DNA from: Plantago ovata
Lineage: Eukaryota > Streptophyta > Magnoliopsida > Lamiales > Plantaginaceae
Direction: 5' to 3'
DNA length: 64,000 nucleotides
Assembly: GCA_028274465.1 (NCBI GenBank)
Contig: CM051458.1
Location: 35,414,692-35,478,691, forward strand
Part shown: piece by piece, positions 1 to 12,014 of the stretch
Numbering within the stretch: the stretch's first letter is position 1
Layout: every line of letters begins with the position of its first letter
Notes under the pieces: model-generated
Seen by the model: the letters and a program-made list of their open reading frames with translations, nothing else
Told to the model about the DNA's origin: nothing
Database searches by the model: none
Program-made: the position numbers and the translations under genes

Positions 1-170
1 ATTATTTGAAACGACAAATATTACAACCACTCCTACATATTACTATACAATATCATAAACCATTTTATATCTCTACACATAAACCGCCTTATCTCTCCGC
101 TGGGAATCAAACCCTGCACCTCTACTTCACCACCTCAACTCCCTTCCATTGGACCACCTTTTAGCTCCAC
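1..170 (-). mobile_element. tRNA-derived SINE, copy 1 (3' tail cut off by window edge)
   Basis: Read on the minus strand this piece has an A-box-like motif (TGGTCCAATGG) followed by a B-box-like motif (GGTTTGATTCC), the internal Pol III promoter of tRNA-derived SINEs. The right flank carries CAATCAATTGATCAAT (171-186), which is the target-site duplication seen on both sides of the complete copy at 12586-12766. The A-rich 3' tail lies beyond position 1. Confidence 0.72.
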
Positions 171-186
171 CAATCAATTGATCAAT

Positions 187-1394
187 GCTTCCGCATACAA
201 AATAATCCAAAGTCAAGAGCCACCAGACCTCCAAGAAATTTAAATCCATACCGCTAAGGGGTTGAAGAGTTTGACAAGTATTTAAGAAATAACCACAACC
301 ATCCCCTACACTAAGTTCACCAAACTACATGTTTTGGCATTTTTTAGATGCAAAGAGTGCGACACTCTCTAAATATAGAAGATGTGGTCTCTCTATTATA
401 GGATACTTTCCAAGTGATATTACCCCTAGCTATACCATCTAAAAGAAAAGCAGGTTGTTTAAGATATAGCGGTCCTTACTGTGATTTCACATCTACTCTA
501 TGTATCAACGTTTCGAAGTTTATTAATAAAAATTTTGTTATTTAAATAATTAAAAAAACTATTATTTCACATGAGATATTCATGATTATTTACGTTAACC
601 AAGATTCTTATGATGCCGGAGCTTTGTCACAATCAATAATATATGGAGTATCCGACTATCCGAGTATATATGTTTCTGATAATGCGAACTTGTAAACAAT
701 GAATGTATGTATGTATCTGTCTTGATGCAGCGCACGCACAACTGAAGTCATCAATGAGCGATTGAAGGCACGTACAGCACACTGTATAGTTACAGTATTG
801 TCAAACATTAACGACAGATATGGTGATATCATATGAGATCTGTCAATCTCGTGTCCTTGGGTTACCACACAAGAAAGTGGAAGCTTAGTTAAATGGCAAT
901 TGAAGCTCTTGTCATCTCATAGGGTTTATTAGATCCCTGCACCTCCTCAACACTCACATTATAAGATTACCACTAGAACGGTAGATTAATCAACGTTAAT
1001 ATAATGGTAATGCCATAAAATAAAAAATTGGTAATGTCGTGTTATTATATAAGTAATATTTCGTGTGGTGTGACCAAAATTTTGATGTATGATCATGAGA
1101 AAAAATTAGAATGGTACTAATAATATGTTTTGATGTGGTATCTAGTTGTTTGGTAGGAATAAATCAAACAATGTAATGTAATGAAAACAACGTAGCGGCA
1201 TTAGGTAATGAAAAACTAGTAAAGTTGTGTTACAATTTGTAATGTGGAATTTGAACTAGATTTAGTATAATGAAAACATGAGAGAGAAAGGTAGAGAGAG
1301 AAACATTAGGAGCCGAGTCACGTTTCAATTTCTCAACGGAAAATTTACAGACAACCGGTGAGAAGCACGAAAACGACTTGAGGCACTAGGGTTC
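187..1394. other. Unassigned AT-rich stretch, copy 1
   Basis: I see no convincing gene here. A 70-codon minus-strand frame at 656-868 is conserved exactly in copy 2 (13250-13462), but the two copies are nearly identical throughout, so that conservation is not informative. 1260-1394 reads as a leader to the pseudogene that follows, with purine-rich sequence around an out-of-frame ATG at 1278. Confidence 0.5.
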
Positions 1395-3558
1395 ATGAAG
1401 GATAGTAGGTATGGTGGGATTCACGGTTCACGTCAAATTGGAAAACGCTGGGGACGGACATATGATGGAAGGTTTTCGTCAGGTGAGGCAAATTTTGAAG
1501 ACGGCTGGACTGTGGTATCATACAAAAGGCGTAGTGGCAGGGGATGAGAGGAAGAAATTGCAAATACGGTGATTGGAGAAAAGTTCTTAAATTTCTATAT
1601 TGCAAACTTTCCATGTGATTGGAAAGATATAGATGTCAAGGAAGCTTTCGATAAGGTTGGGAAGATAATTTCAGTAGTAAAACCGGAGAAGAAGAATAAG
1701 TTTGGACAGAGTTTTGCGTTCGTGAGATTCCTGGAGGATGGAAGGGAAGCTTCAATTGTGGAAACGATTAAAGGCGCTTATGGGTGGGTATTCGCAAGCT
1801 TTTGGCTAATGTGGCAAGATTTGATAAAAATGATGATTCTGGTGGTAAGATATCGTTTCATAAGGGAAACACGGCTGGTAGAAGAGTTGGCGCAGTCAGC
1901 AAGGATTCTCGAGCGAATAACAGATTTTTTTTTTTTGTGATAGAGACAAAAGGAATGTGATCGTTAATGGGAGAAGATGGTGCCAAAAGACCCCAAAAAA
2001 TGATAATGGAGAAGAAAATGTAAACGACCAGAGGCCTGACGGTGTGAGAGTGGAATCAGAAGCAGACAAAGGAAATAATTCTGAGAAGGAGCGGCCTGGC
2101 AGAACAGAAATAGTAGCAGGAAGTGGAAATTTGGCGATGAATGTGGGGTTGCGTTTTGGAAGCATAAATAGTTCAGTGCTGAATGAAGGAAATGAGGAGT
2201 CCAGAAAGCAGAATAAGGAGAATAATGGACCGGCTATTTCTCAGTCTCGAACTGGACAGGAAGGGCGGGTCAATGAAGATGAGTCGTGGGCTCGTAAATG
2301 TATTGTAGTGGAAACTTTGATGAGAATGGATAACCGACAAGTGTTGTCAATGCTTGAGAATAATAGTCATTCAGGTTTTAAAGTTAGCAAGTTATCATAA
2401 TTGGCATGGATCTTTTACCATGAGATGGAGAATGCAAGAATTAAGTTGTTGGAAGCGGATAAAAGTTGGGTGTCACAATGGCTGAGCATGTGTAGGTCTT
2501 GGGAAGCACGTACGGGATGTGAATATGAGGAGGTTTGTGTGGATTAGTGTGTATGGACTCCTTCTACATGGTTGTAATAAGGATAGATTCCAACTATGGA
2601 AATTAGAGTGGGAAAGGTTATTGAGGGCATGAGGATACATTGAATAAAATGGATTTTCGTTGTGGTAAAGTGTTTGTGGAAACACCAATTTTTGAGGTGA
2701 TAAGGAAAAAGGCGAGTTTATGGATTAATGGAGAGAAGTTTGAGATCCATGTACTTGAGGAATTCACAATGAATAAGGGTGATTTTGTGGATCCTTTTAG
2801 TGATGTTCGACGAAGTGGAACCAGGGAGGATGAGGATGAGTTGTTGTTTGCACATGATTCTGAGGATTGTTCTTCAGATGATAATGTCGATGGTGAGGAT
2901 GACGGAGAGTGCTGTTGGTTGTACGAGCAAGAAAATTCCGAAGGTTATGATGAGGATGACGATCTGTTTGATGATCTTGAATAGAAGCCTGGTTTCAGAG
3001 TTATACACAATGTTGCGGAGGATTCTTCTGGTGTTGGAAGTGGGTTTAATAATACGACTATCATGGCATGTCAGGGCGTGGAACAGAAACGATCAAGCCG
3101 GGAGAATGTTGATAGGATGAATCAAGTTTTTGTATTGCGGTCTAAAAGTGTGGAAGGGTCAGTTGAAGCGGATAATCTGGTTTGCAGAGAGGTAGGGGAG
3201 GGAGTTGTGTCAATAGCAAAGCAAGGGAAGAACAATACGGTAACAAGAAGTGATGAGAATGCTGTGACGGAAAGTAATTATAGTGAGGAGCCAACTTTGT
3301 CGGGTCCGTTTGGGCTTGCAAAAATTATTGATAAAGTCTCAAAGAAATGAAAGTTAAGGCTCCGGCTCAAGTAAGGGAAGAGAAGCAAGGAAAATTTAGG
3401 GTTGAACATCGGGAAACTCAAAAAACGAGAAGCGGGGAATGGAGGGATTTTGTTAAAGACTTAAGCACTAGTGATAAAAGATGTAAGGGCGTAGTGAGAG
3501 GGAAACCAAAGATGAAAAGAGGAAGGAAGTCTAAAAAGTTTCTTAATGGTTCGGCGTT
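1395..3558 (+). pseudogene. LINE ORF1-like RRM protein, copy 1 (degenerate, interrupted by a CACTA element)
   Basis: A reading frame begins at the ATG at 1395 and meets an in-frame TGA near 1543. It then continues in the same frame into an RNA-recognition motif at about 1584-1780, with RNP2-like FYIANF and RNP1-like GQSFAFVRF. A homopolymer change then shifts the frame. Further downstream is an acidic region (about 2820-2980, rich in E, D and S) and a basic Lys/Arg stretch ending at 3558. RRM plus acidic and basic tails is typical of ORF1 proteins of plant LINE retrotransposons, which bind the element RNA; that is family knowledge. No reverse transcriptase follows, because the CACTA left end begins at 3559 inside the frame. 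It could instead be a related host RRM protein; the LINE assignment is an inference. Confidence 0.6.
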
Positions 3559-5610
3559 CACTACAAAAACGCGCAACATTTGTGTCGAAACATTGTGTGA
3601 CGAATTAAGTTTCGTCACAAATACTTGGCAACCATGACAAAAGTTCAATTTGTCACAATAGATGACATCCAACGTGACAAAAATGTCTCTCGTCACAATA
3701 GATCGATTGTTTGTGACGATAGCTCACCTTCATCACAAAATATAGTACATTTGTGATAAAACATGCTCCTCACGAATATAGTTTGGTCACCCTTGAATCC
3801 ATTTGTGATAAAATAAGAAGCTCATCACAAGTAAATGTAATTTTGTGACAACTTATGTTCATCACATGGGTTAGTTGGCTGCCCAATTTTTCCAGCGTTG
3901 TGTGGTCCTCAACCTGTTGTGACAGAATCACACTTTCATCAGCAAAGTGTTAAATTTGTGACAAAGTCAGTTCGTCACGTTGGATTTTTTGGCTGTCCAA
4001 TTTTTCAGCGTTGTGTGGTCCTCGACCTTTTGTGACAAGATCACACTTTCATCACCAAAGTGTTACATTTGTGACAAAGTTAGTTCGTCACGTTGTGTTG
4101 TTGGCTGCCCATTTTTTCCAGTATTGTGTGGTCCTTGATGTTTTGTGACACGATCACACTTTCGCCACAAAAGTGATACATTTATCACAAATGTGTTCGT
4201 AACGTTGGGTTGTTGGCTGCCCAATTTTTTCAACGTTGGGTAGTGGTCATATTCGTGACAACTAAGTACAAGTCATCACAAAACATGGAATACTTTGTGA
4301 CGACTAGACATAGGTCATCATAAAAGAGGCCATCACAAAAGATGGAATAGTTTGTGACAACTCAAAAGAGGTCATCACAAACAATGTCATCACAAAAGAT
4401 GGAATAGTTTGTGGCAACTTAAAATATGTCATCACAAAAGATGGAATTGTTTGTGACAACTACAAAGAGGTCATTACAGAAGAGGCCATCACAAAAGATG
4501 CAATAGTTTGTGGCAAATGAAAGGATAGTTTGTGACAACTAAAAAGAGATCATCACAAATATGGAATAGTTTCTGACGACTAGAAAGAGGTCATCACAAA
4601 AGATGTAATAGTTTGTGACAACTCAAAAGAGGTCATCACAAAAGATGGAATTGTTTGTGCCATCTAAAAAGAGGTCATCACAAAGAGGCCATCACAAAAG
4701 ATGGATTTGTTTGTGAAAAATAAAAGGATAGTTTGTGACAACTAAAAAGAGATCATCACAAAAGATGGAATATTTTGGATTCAAATAAATCGTATAAAAA
4801 TTACAATCAATGGGGATCGAACCCAAACCTCCCAAACCATGGACTATCATAAATACCGCTAGGACATCACAATGTTGTCGAAAATATTTGTTTTGTTTGT
4901 GTATATATCTACACTAATATGGCATCTTCCCTAGAGAGTTATTTGTTTGTGTATTTTTTGGTTATGTGTTTATAGGATGTATATGTATGATGTTTAATTA
5001 ATGAAGGTTGTTTTCCTTATAACTTCTTTTTCACTTACATGAATATCATATGTAATCGAAATACTACTTGTATTTTCATCTACAATATTATGCTCGTATT
5101 TTGAATTTATATGAATCACCCAAGTTTCATGGGTACTAGGATATTTATATTAAAATGTGTGGACGTGGAATAACTCTTCGCGGACTAAGTAAGACATATA
5201 CGTAATTAACAACAAACAATTTACAAAATACAAGCTAAGATTCTTACACCACCCATTAAACTTTACAAAACAGATAACTGAAAGTTCATAAGTCGACCAA
5301 ATTATCCTAATTGTCCATATTATCCAAAGCAGCAGCATTAGTACTAATAATTATCCAAGTTCACATTACAGACAGTTATCAAATCCTAGGTAGTAGCATA
5401 AACAGTGGACAAACAAACTACAACAACAGGGGCAGGCAGATCAAATCCCACGCAGCATGGGGACATGCAGGAATGGGAGACATATCCTGAAGCGGTCCCT
5501 TCCCTTGATGGGCGTACGACCGTAGGTGACATACCAGTTTTCTGGGCTACTTCTTCGTTGCGAAGAACTTGTTGCCAGATGGTATCGAAAGGTTGAACCT
5601 TACAACCAGT
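3559..5610. mobile_element. CACTA (En/Spm-type) transposon, left end, copy 1
   Basis: The element begins with CACTACAAAAACGCG at 3559, the diagnostic CACTA terminus, immediately after the pseudogene frame. From 3590 to about 4775 there is a dense subterminal array of TTTGTGACGA/TCGTCACAAA-type motifs in both orientations, first as about 110-bp units containing TTGGCTGCCC and then as about 50-70-bp units of the form GTCATCACAAAAGATGGAATAG. Such arrays bind the transposase in this superfamily. No matching TTTTTGTAGTG right end occurs before the Sirevirus LTR at 5611, so the element is incomplete here. I do not recognise a transposase. 4870-5610 holds nothing I can name. Confidence 0.75.
4813..4866 (-). 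mobile_element. tRNA-like/SINE remnant inside the CACTA piece, copy 1
   Basis: On the minus strand an A-box-like TGTCCTAGCGG (4856-4866) is followed by a B-box match GGGTTCGATCC (4813-4823 region). Spacing is about 32 nt, as in tRNA genes. No clear tail or target-site duplication is visible, so this may be only a chance or relic tRNA-like module. Confidence 0.35.
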
Positions 5611-6551
5611 TGTTGGTCCCTTTAAACAACAAGAAAAGACTAGAGGGGGGGGGATGAATAGTCTTTCAAACTTTCGTCGTTTAAAACTTTCTCAGCAAGT
5701 GCTTATTACTTTTCAGTAATGAGTTGCTGATACTTAACTTTCTCAGCAAGTGTAAGTTACTTTACAGTAGCTTGGTTTGCTGATACTTAAAATCAGAGAG
5801 CGGAAGTCTTTGATACAAAATGCTTTTCAGTAAGTAGGTTTCAGCAAGTGATGTGAGTGACTGTGTACAGACAGATAGAATTGCTGAAAACTAAGTACAG
5901 TAAGTAAATCACACAAACACTTTATAGTGGTATCTGAGAGTGGCGTAATCTCTCAACTAATCCACTTCGTCCTTTCTAGGACTGAATCACTAAGATATGA
6001 TTGAAGTCCTTACAATCTCCTATCTAGAGGGATTCAACAGAAACCAAAGCACACTGCTTTGTCTCCAACCTAATCTAGAGAACGTAACCTTGTTCTCCAC
6101 CAAACTTGGTACTTTTAATCAGCAAAACTATGCTCGATTAAGTTCCCCTGAATATCACGCCTGAAAGGGTGTATTTTCAGTTAGAGAGTTTTGGGGTGAG
6201 ATAACTTAATTATAACTTATTCAGTTATAACACGTAATCTAAGAAACACAACTTTGAATACTTTGAGTAAACAAGTTTGATCGTTCTGGTGTCAAGACTT
6301 GTTTTTGTTCGAAAGAAAGAACACTTAACTATTTCTAGCTGAGTTTGTTCTACTCTTCAAAGAGCTTTTTCAAGCTTTAAGTCTTGGAACGGATCAATGG
6401 AAGTTGTAGAGAGTTGAAGGTATGTGAGTTTTACGCACAAGTGAGAGTTTGATCAACGGTTGACACACTTCAACTCATCGCCGGATGACCATCTTTTATA
6501 GTGTAAGTAAGGAGCCGTTTGAATTTCAAATCCTAGGCTTTTGTTCCTTTA
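5611..6551 (-). mobile_element. Sirevirus-family LTR, copy 1 (truncated at gap)
   Basis: The sequence begins TGTTGGTCCC and is homologous to the complete LTRs at 28815-30456 and 59237-60836. Relative to them it lacks many single bases. For example, the TATA region near 6488 has lost the intact CTATAAATAG seen (minus strand) in the other copies. It ends at the N gap after about 940 bp, so I cannot tell whether it was a solo LTR or an end of a full element. Confidence 0.85.
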
Positions 6552-6651
6552 NNNNNNNNNNNNNNNNNNNNNNNNNNNNNNNNNNNNNNNNNNNNNNNNN
6601 NNNNNNNNNNNNNNNNNNNNNNNNNNNNNNNNNNNNNNNNNNNNNNNNNNN
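6552..6651. other. Assembly gap, 100 N
   Basis: A run of exactly 100 N, the conventional placeholder for a scaffold join of unknown size. Sequence on the two sides is unrelated. Confidence 0.99.
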
Positions 6652-8760
6652 GGCACCAGCTGCCAAGGAGCGATCCCCAATGTGTTGAAGATGTCGGAGC
6701 GCAAAGCATCACAAAATGGAAGTATCCATCTCGATCCAAGCTGAGGCAGTGAACGGCCCAACCCAGGGGGAGCATTGTTAAAAAGTTTGATCCTCCTGGG
6801 CACGAGGATGTCAAACTTATTCTCAGGGAGAGAATACTTCCACCTAAGTGTGGGAACCTCGTCGAGCTTGACGGTAGAAGAGGTGGTCGGTATTATGCCA
6901 TCCTCGTTCTTCTCGCCCTGGGGATCGGGAGGTCAACCGTGCGAGCACTCTTCGTGAATTTCTTCTCAGCGGCCTTGGTTGTTTTAAGCTCGGGCTCCTT
7001 GACAACCTTTGCCTTCTTTGATTACTGGAGCGAGAACGCTTGCTCGCTCTCCTCTCCGCTTTTTTCTTATCAGCGGCCATCTGAGCACGCCGCATCTCAC
7101 CCTCCTGGTCCTCGAGTGGATTGGGTGATCGGGTCCCACTCGGAAACGTAAAATCAATAGTGGTCGGATCGATGGAGTGGTAACTGGTCTCCTCCTCGCG
7201 TGCGAACCTCTTCGCGTCTTAATAGCACGCCTTTGCCCTCCGAGAAGGAAGGAGATCTAGTGCTCGGACCAGCTTCACTCCTATGGGTGTCTCCGATCGT
7301 CGGAGGAACTTCATCCTCCTCCTCGTCGGTAATCACAGCCCTCCTAGTGTTTGTGGAGGGAATCTAACCCTCTTTGAAGGGGGACTAGTCCGAGGAGAGG
7401 TCGCTCATCGTCCTCATCGCTCTCATCTTCCGTCTCATCGCTATCGATGATCTGGACAGGAATTGGAGCCTTCCCGCGCTGGGCCGAATGATCACCCTCC
7501 TCATAAAGTGCCAAGGCCAAACTCCGGCCTCTCCGTATCATCCATCTCCTCGACCCGGATGTCGGCAGGAGGGACCGCGTTAACTGCCACATAATTACGC
7601 CCGTGGACTTGGGCGGCGCGAGTAATCAACTCCGCAGATACACCAGGTTGCGGGGACCACCTTCCGCCTCTGTCCGGTCGTCGTTAAAGTCGTCGTCCTC
7701 GGTACGACGCCTCTTCCTGGTCACCAACTGATAGAGTCCTCCTCACTCTCAGTCTCTTCATCCTCTTCGACAGCCCGCTCGCCACCTCGCTCGAGCTGAG
7801 GCTCCTCGACAGCCTCCTCTATCGTATCATCGAGGAAGGTCGCCGATACGTCTGACGTATCGGGCGACGTAGTATGGTCGCTCCCATAGTCACCAGCGGC
7901 CGATATGTTCTGGCTGTCGTCGCTCTCTACATCCTAAAGGTGGGCAAAGAAAGAAGTTAGGATGGTTTGTGATAGTCCGAGAGTCCTTTTAGGTATGTTC
8001 ATTAAAGTTCGACTCTCGAACGGAGAAAAATCTCAAAAATGAAAGAGCAAATAAATCAAGAAGTTACTCTACATCAAGCAAAAGTAGAGCGAGGAGCATA
8101 CAAGGAGCGACCAACCGCTCAAAGCATGAGTAAAAAATCGAGCAGCATGACCACATGCATATACAGCAAAATAAGAGCGAGCCCGATATATAAACTCGAA
8201 AAGCATGCATAGAGCGACCACCGCCCGAAAAAAACTTCCTACAGTTATTTCTACAGTCGTACGCTAATGATGAGCAACAAGGGGTATACAGCAAAGAACA
8301 GGGAGCTACTTATACGGCCATGCAACTCAAATTGGTCCAATTCGATTCCGTTAAAGTCCGGTACAAGTCCATTTACAGTTTAATTAAGTCCAATGCCGTT
8401 CTCAGGCGTCAATCCATCGGTAATTACTCAGATGACAACATTCCGGGAGGCAAAAATCAAAGAAGAGAGCTAACATGCAAAAGCCAAAACCGAAAAGCTA
8501 AAGAGCAGAGAATTCAAGGCAAAAAGAAGCAAAAAGAGGAAAAATTAAAGGCAAAGAACCGGAAACTTACTTGCTTTTAAGTAGATGAAAGTCTGAAACC
8601 GGAAAGAAGGCCGGAAAAAGTCGAAAGTTCGCCTGAAAACGGGATTCTGCACACCGAAAAGGCTCCTCGCACGTCACTTGGCTCGATCACTCACACTCGT
8701 CGATCTCTGAAGTTCTCCTCGCTCTCTCTTTTTAGCTCTGAATATTCGGATTGCGAAAAG
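6652..8760 (-). pseudogene. Antisense gene of a Tat-lineage gypsy element (putative gypsy-type transposon protein)
   Basis: The minus strand carries a spliced but frameshifted gene. A TATA box lies at 8784-8791. Exon 1 is untranslated, ends CAA and is followed by a consensus GTAAGT donor at 8570. The intron is 7934-8570 with acceptor TTTAG. Exon 2 from 7933 reads an acidic, Glu/Asp/Ser-rich protein for about 70 codons, then continues in shifted frames (short Arg-rich and DSDETEDE-type segments) to the gap. Near the gap a frame contains FCDALRSDIFNTLGIAPWQL, which resembles the plant 'putative gypsy type transposon' domain. Tat-lineage elements such as Grande are known to carry an antisense ORF between pol and the 3' LTR, and this gene sits just there. 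The product's function is unknown. The frameshifts suggest decay or consensus error. Confidence 0.6.
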
Positions 8761-8783
8761 TGTGGAATGACCGAGTGTTGACC

Positions 8784-8791
8784 TATTTATA
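8784..8791 (-). promoter_or_regulatory. TATA box of the antisense Tat gene
   Basis: CTATAAATAG (palindromic flanks) reads on the minus strand about 215 bp upstream of the GTAAGT donor at 8570. Its position supports a dedicated antisense promoter, separate from the LTR promoter. Confidence 0.6.
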
Positions 8792-9440
8792 GAAGGGTAT
8801 CTCGGGGATAGAAACGACGCATGTCCTCACGCCATCCGGACCGACCACGTGTCCAAGATCAACGGTCCAGATTACGGCCGCCTGGCGAATTACCGGTTAT
8901 ACCCTCCACGCTCCCGCTCTGGAGCGGCACGGTTCCCAAGGTCAGAGTGAATTACCTAACCACGGCGATCAGTTCGCGGCGCGATCACCACCCTACTCGA
9001 GACACGCAGAGACAGATCGACGACCAGATCTGTCCTCCTCGAGACAATATTGAGAAAAAAAATGTTAGAAAAGCGGAAAATCAACGGACACGTGTCTGTG
9101 GATCGAGGAGCCGCTCATGAAGCTACTCTCCTCGAGATTCCTTTTACACAAGTATCTCTCCGCGAGATACTTTGCAAACAAAAAGCGGCAGGAGTCATTC
9201 CATTCCACTAAGGGATACTTACCCGGATCCGATCTTTTCCCAGCAAAAATACCTCTTTTCATACGGTCCGAGCAACGTCTGCTCGCACCCTATAAAAAGG
9301 GGGGGGGGAGGGAGAGATAGGAGGAGGGAAAGATACCAAGGTGCGAATACGGAAATCTTTTTTCGCCCACTACTAGTCGAGGCTCTGCTCGACCTCTACT
9401 TCAACATAGTTCCTCAACTATCTTCTACAAAGATACTTGG

Positions 9441-9456
9441 AAACTAGGGGGACATA
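9441..9456 (+). promoter_or_regulatory. Polypurine tract of the Tat element
   Basis: AAACTAGGGGGACATA lies directly before the LTR start TGTTAG at 9457. A purine run at this place primes plus-strand DNA synthesis and fixes the element's orientation as plus, with this LTR being the 3' one. Confidence 0.65.
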
Positions 9457-10211
9457 TGTTAGTGTTGAAATATGTCCAGTCCGCATGTACGAACTGGAGC
9501 GGTCTAAGAGCGCGACAAAGCATCATAGGCCGTCCCTCAAGGGGCACGACCACACCCAAGTATGTCACTAAGGTGTGGATCGACCAACATAGGGTCCGAC
9601 CATCACTGGGAGGACAACCCTCAAAATAAGCTCCTCACAAGGACAAAGCTGCCAGTGGGCTCGAGGAGCATCTCTCTCGGGCTCGAGGAGACCTTACGTC
9701 AAGGTAACGCTCCTTGACAGAAACTGAGCAGGACACTACTCGCATCATCCACGCACAAGGAAGGCACGAGGACCCCAGAGCGACCAGCCATCGTTGTTCT
9801 CTTGGGCCAAGGCCCACGGACATCCTTAATGGGCCTGGGCCGAGGAAGGCCTCAATCCTAGCCGTACACGTGGCGTGATCCTACATGACCGGAAGTTGAA
9901 AGGCCTCAAGTATATAAAGGCCTCATTTACTCCTCAACGGTAAGCATTAATGACACCACACGAGCACCACTTTCACTACTCATACTAGGGAAGCCTCACA
10001 ACTCCCTACTCGTAAAGTCGCCTCTCCGGTCTGATACCTTACAGACCGGGCAAGAGACACTAACCCCCCCTAGTCTATTTCAGGTACGAGGAAGCTAAAA
10101 GAAGGCTCATTTCCTATCTCGGAGGAACACTACAAGAAGAACTAGAATGACTTAGACTAGTGGCTCATTGCGAACTTAGAAAGAAACACGAATTACCCTT
10201 CAACACTAACA
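9457..10211 (+). mobile_element. 3' LTR of a Tat-type gypsy retrotransposon
   Basis: The LTR is 755 bp, with perfect terminal inverted repeats TGTTAGTGTTGAA ... TTCAACACTAACA. A plus-strand TATA box TATATAAA is at 9911-9918, so U3 is on the left and transcription runs rightwards, agreeing with the preceding polypurine tract. The partner LTR and the gag-pol genes would lie in or beyond the gap to the left. The base after the LTR begins TTATT, the expected target-site copy, which cannot be verified from one end. Confidence 0.8.
9911..9918 (+). promoter_or_regulatory. LTR TATA box (Tat element)
   Basis: TATATAAA occurs 454 bp into the 755-bp LTR, a normal position for the U3/R boundary. Confidence 0.6.
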
Positions 10212-10434
10212 TTATTACCCATATAAAAATGCAAAATATTTTTCAACAATACATAATCATAACCGAAATATTACGAGGTAGTTTTAATCAAACAACTAGC
10301 AATTAAGTATATATGAAAAATTTGTAGTAGTGTTTGTGAATATTATGATGAGCATGAATAACTACGTAGGAAGAAACTATTTATATATGATATCATATGG
10401 GAAACAAAATTAATCCCACTCTTTTCTATGGTGG

Positions 10435-11655
10435 ACAAGTCTATTCAATAATATTTTAGAACACTAATTGTGTTTGACGTGTCTATTGTACGGTACTTTA
10501 GAATACTAACTATGTTTGACGGGTCTATTCGCAATACTTTACAAAAATTATTGCATTTAACGAGTCTATTCGACAATACTTGAATTGCATTAATTGACAG
10601 GTATTCCGCAATAATTAGACCACTAACTACGGTTGATGGGGCTATTCGACAATTTTTTAAAGTACTAATCGTATTCGACGGGTCTATTGCCAATACTTCA
10701 GAATATTAATTAATTGCATTCGACGGGTTTATTAGGTAATATTTTTAAATGCGACGGGCGGGTCTATTTTGCAATACTTTAGAACACTAAATATGTTCGT
10801 TATGTCTATTCCGTAATACTTTAGAACACTAATGAGTCCGACGGGTCTATTCGGAAATACTCTAAAACACGAACTTTAGGTCACTAAATGCGGTTGATGA
10901 TTCTATTCCCAATACTTTAAAACACTAAATACGTTCGACAGGTCTATTGCACAATACTTTAGAACACTAACTTTGGTCAACGTTCTATTTTACAGTACTT
11001 TAGGACACTAATAGCATTCGACGGGTCTATTGCACAATACTTTAAAACACTAAATGCGTTAGACGGATCTATTTGCAATACTTTAAAATATTAATTGCGT
11101 TTGACGGGTCTATTCACCAATACGTGCAATACTTTACTTTAGACCATAACTACGATTGACGAGTTTATTGCGCAATACTTTAAAACACTAATTATATTCG
11201 ACGGGTCTATTCTTCAATATCTTAGAACACTAATTGCGTTCAACGGGTCTATTTGAAAATACACTAGAACACTATCTGTATTCCACGGGTTTATTTGACA
11301 ATACGTTAGACAATAACATTCGACTGGTCTATTTGGCAATACATTAGAACAGTAACTCCGTTCAAACGGGTCTATTTTGCATTATGTCAGAGCGTACTAA
11401 TTGCGTTCGACATGTCTATTATGCAATACTTCATAACACTAACTCAGTTTGACGAGTCTATTTCACAATAATTCGGAACACTAATTGCGCTCGACGGGTC
11501 TATTATGCAATACTTCATTATACTAACTCTGTTTTACGGGTCTATTCTACAATAATTTAGAATACTAACTGTGTCTATGGTTCTTCGGTAGGTATTAATA
11601 TCGAACGTACTAACTATGTCTGATGGATTTATTTTGCAATAATTTAAAATTTACT
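10435..11655. repeat. Degenerate ~42-bp tandem repeat (minisatellite)
   Basis: About 28 diverged units follow the pattern TTCGACGGGTCTATT - GCAATACTTTAGAACACTAATTGCG, with unit length mostly 40-48 bp. Units vary by substitutions and small indels, so the array is old or poorly homogenised. No coding potential is likely; a frame on the minus strand (10445-10693) simply translates the repeat. 11656-12014 is AT-rich and contains one short palindrome CCGTCGAATTTCGACGG (about 11749). Confidence 0.88.
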
Positions 11656-12014
11656 GTTTTGTAAAACATTTTCAATGTATATGAGAGAGAGCGCGACATT
11701 GTTCATTTAACCAATTATCATTTAATTATTTATAAATTTACTATTCCCCGTCGAATTTCGACGGTTATTTACTAGTTCACTTTTTTTTGAAAATGCTTTA
11801 ACGACTATAAAAGATAAATTTCACTAAGATGAATAATTTAAATTCTAGCACTATTAATAGCCAGCGTGTGCACCCCTCCATCATAATCATAAGGTTAAGC
11901 CTTGTGTGGTGTTTTTTGCGATTACGGTTGACAGTAGCGATTTTTTCTTGTATTGTGGTTTGGGGAGTTTTTTACTTTGTAATTTTTCGAGCATTTTTTT
12001 ACTCTTTTTTATTA

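Larger units (their letters stand above)
1..6551. repeat. Large duplicated block, copy 1 (truncated by window edge and by the gap)
   Basis: This block reappears at 12596-18950 with the same order of SINE, unassigned sequence, LINE ORF1-like pseudogene, CACTA end and Sirevirus LTR. Differences over the first 5.6 kb are mostly one-base homopolymer changes. In the final 0.9 kb this copy loses many single bases relative to copy 2 and to two other LTR copies in the window, and it then runs into the N gap. That pattern fits a low-quality contig end. The two copies may be a tandem duplication or two unmerged haplotypes/contig overlaps. Confidence 0.9.

Noticed and set aside
5405..5596. Small plus-strand frame beginning MDKQTTTT
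   Set aside because: The second copy (18003-18257) differs after the homopolymer change and continues into the LTR, so it does not look like a coding unit.
6552..6651. Reading frames crossing the gap
   Set aside because: They contain N runs; frames through an unsized gap carry no information.
9285..9310. TATA-like TATAAAAAGG as the promoter of a plus-strand gene
   Set aside because: It lies in the 3' untranslated part of a plus-strand retroelement before the polypurine tract and precedes no frame longer than about 90 codons.
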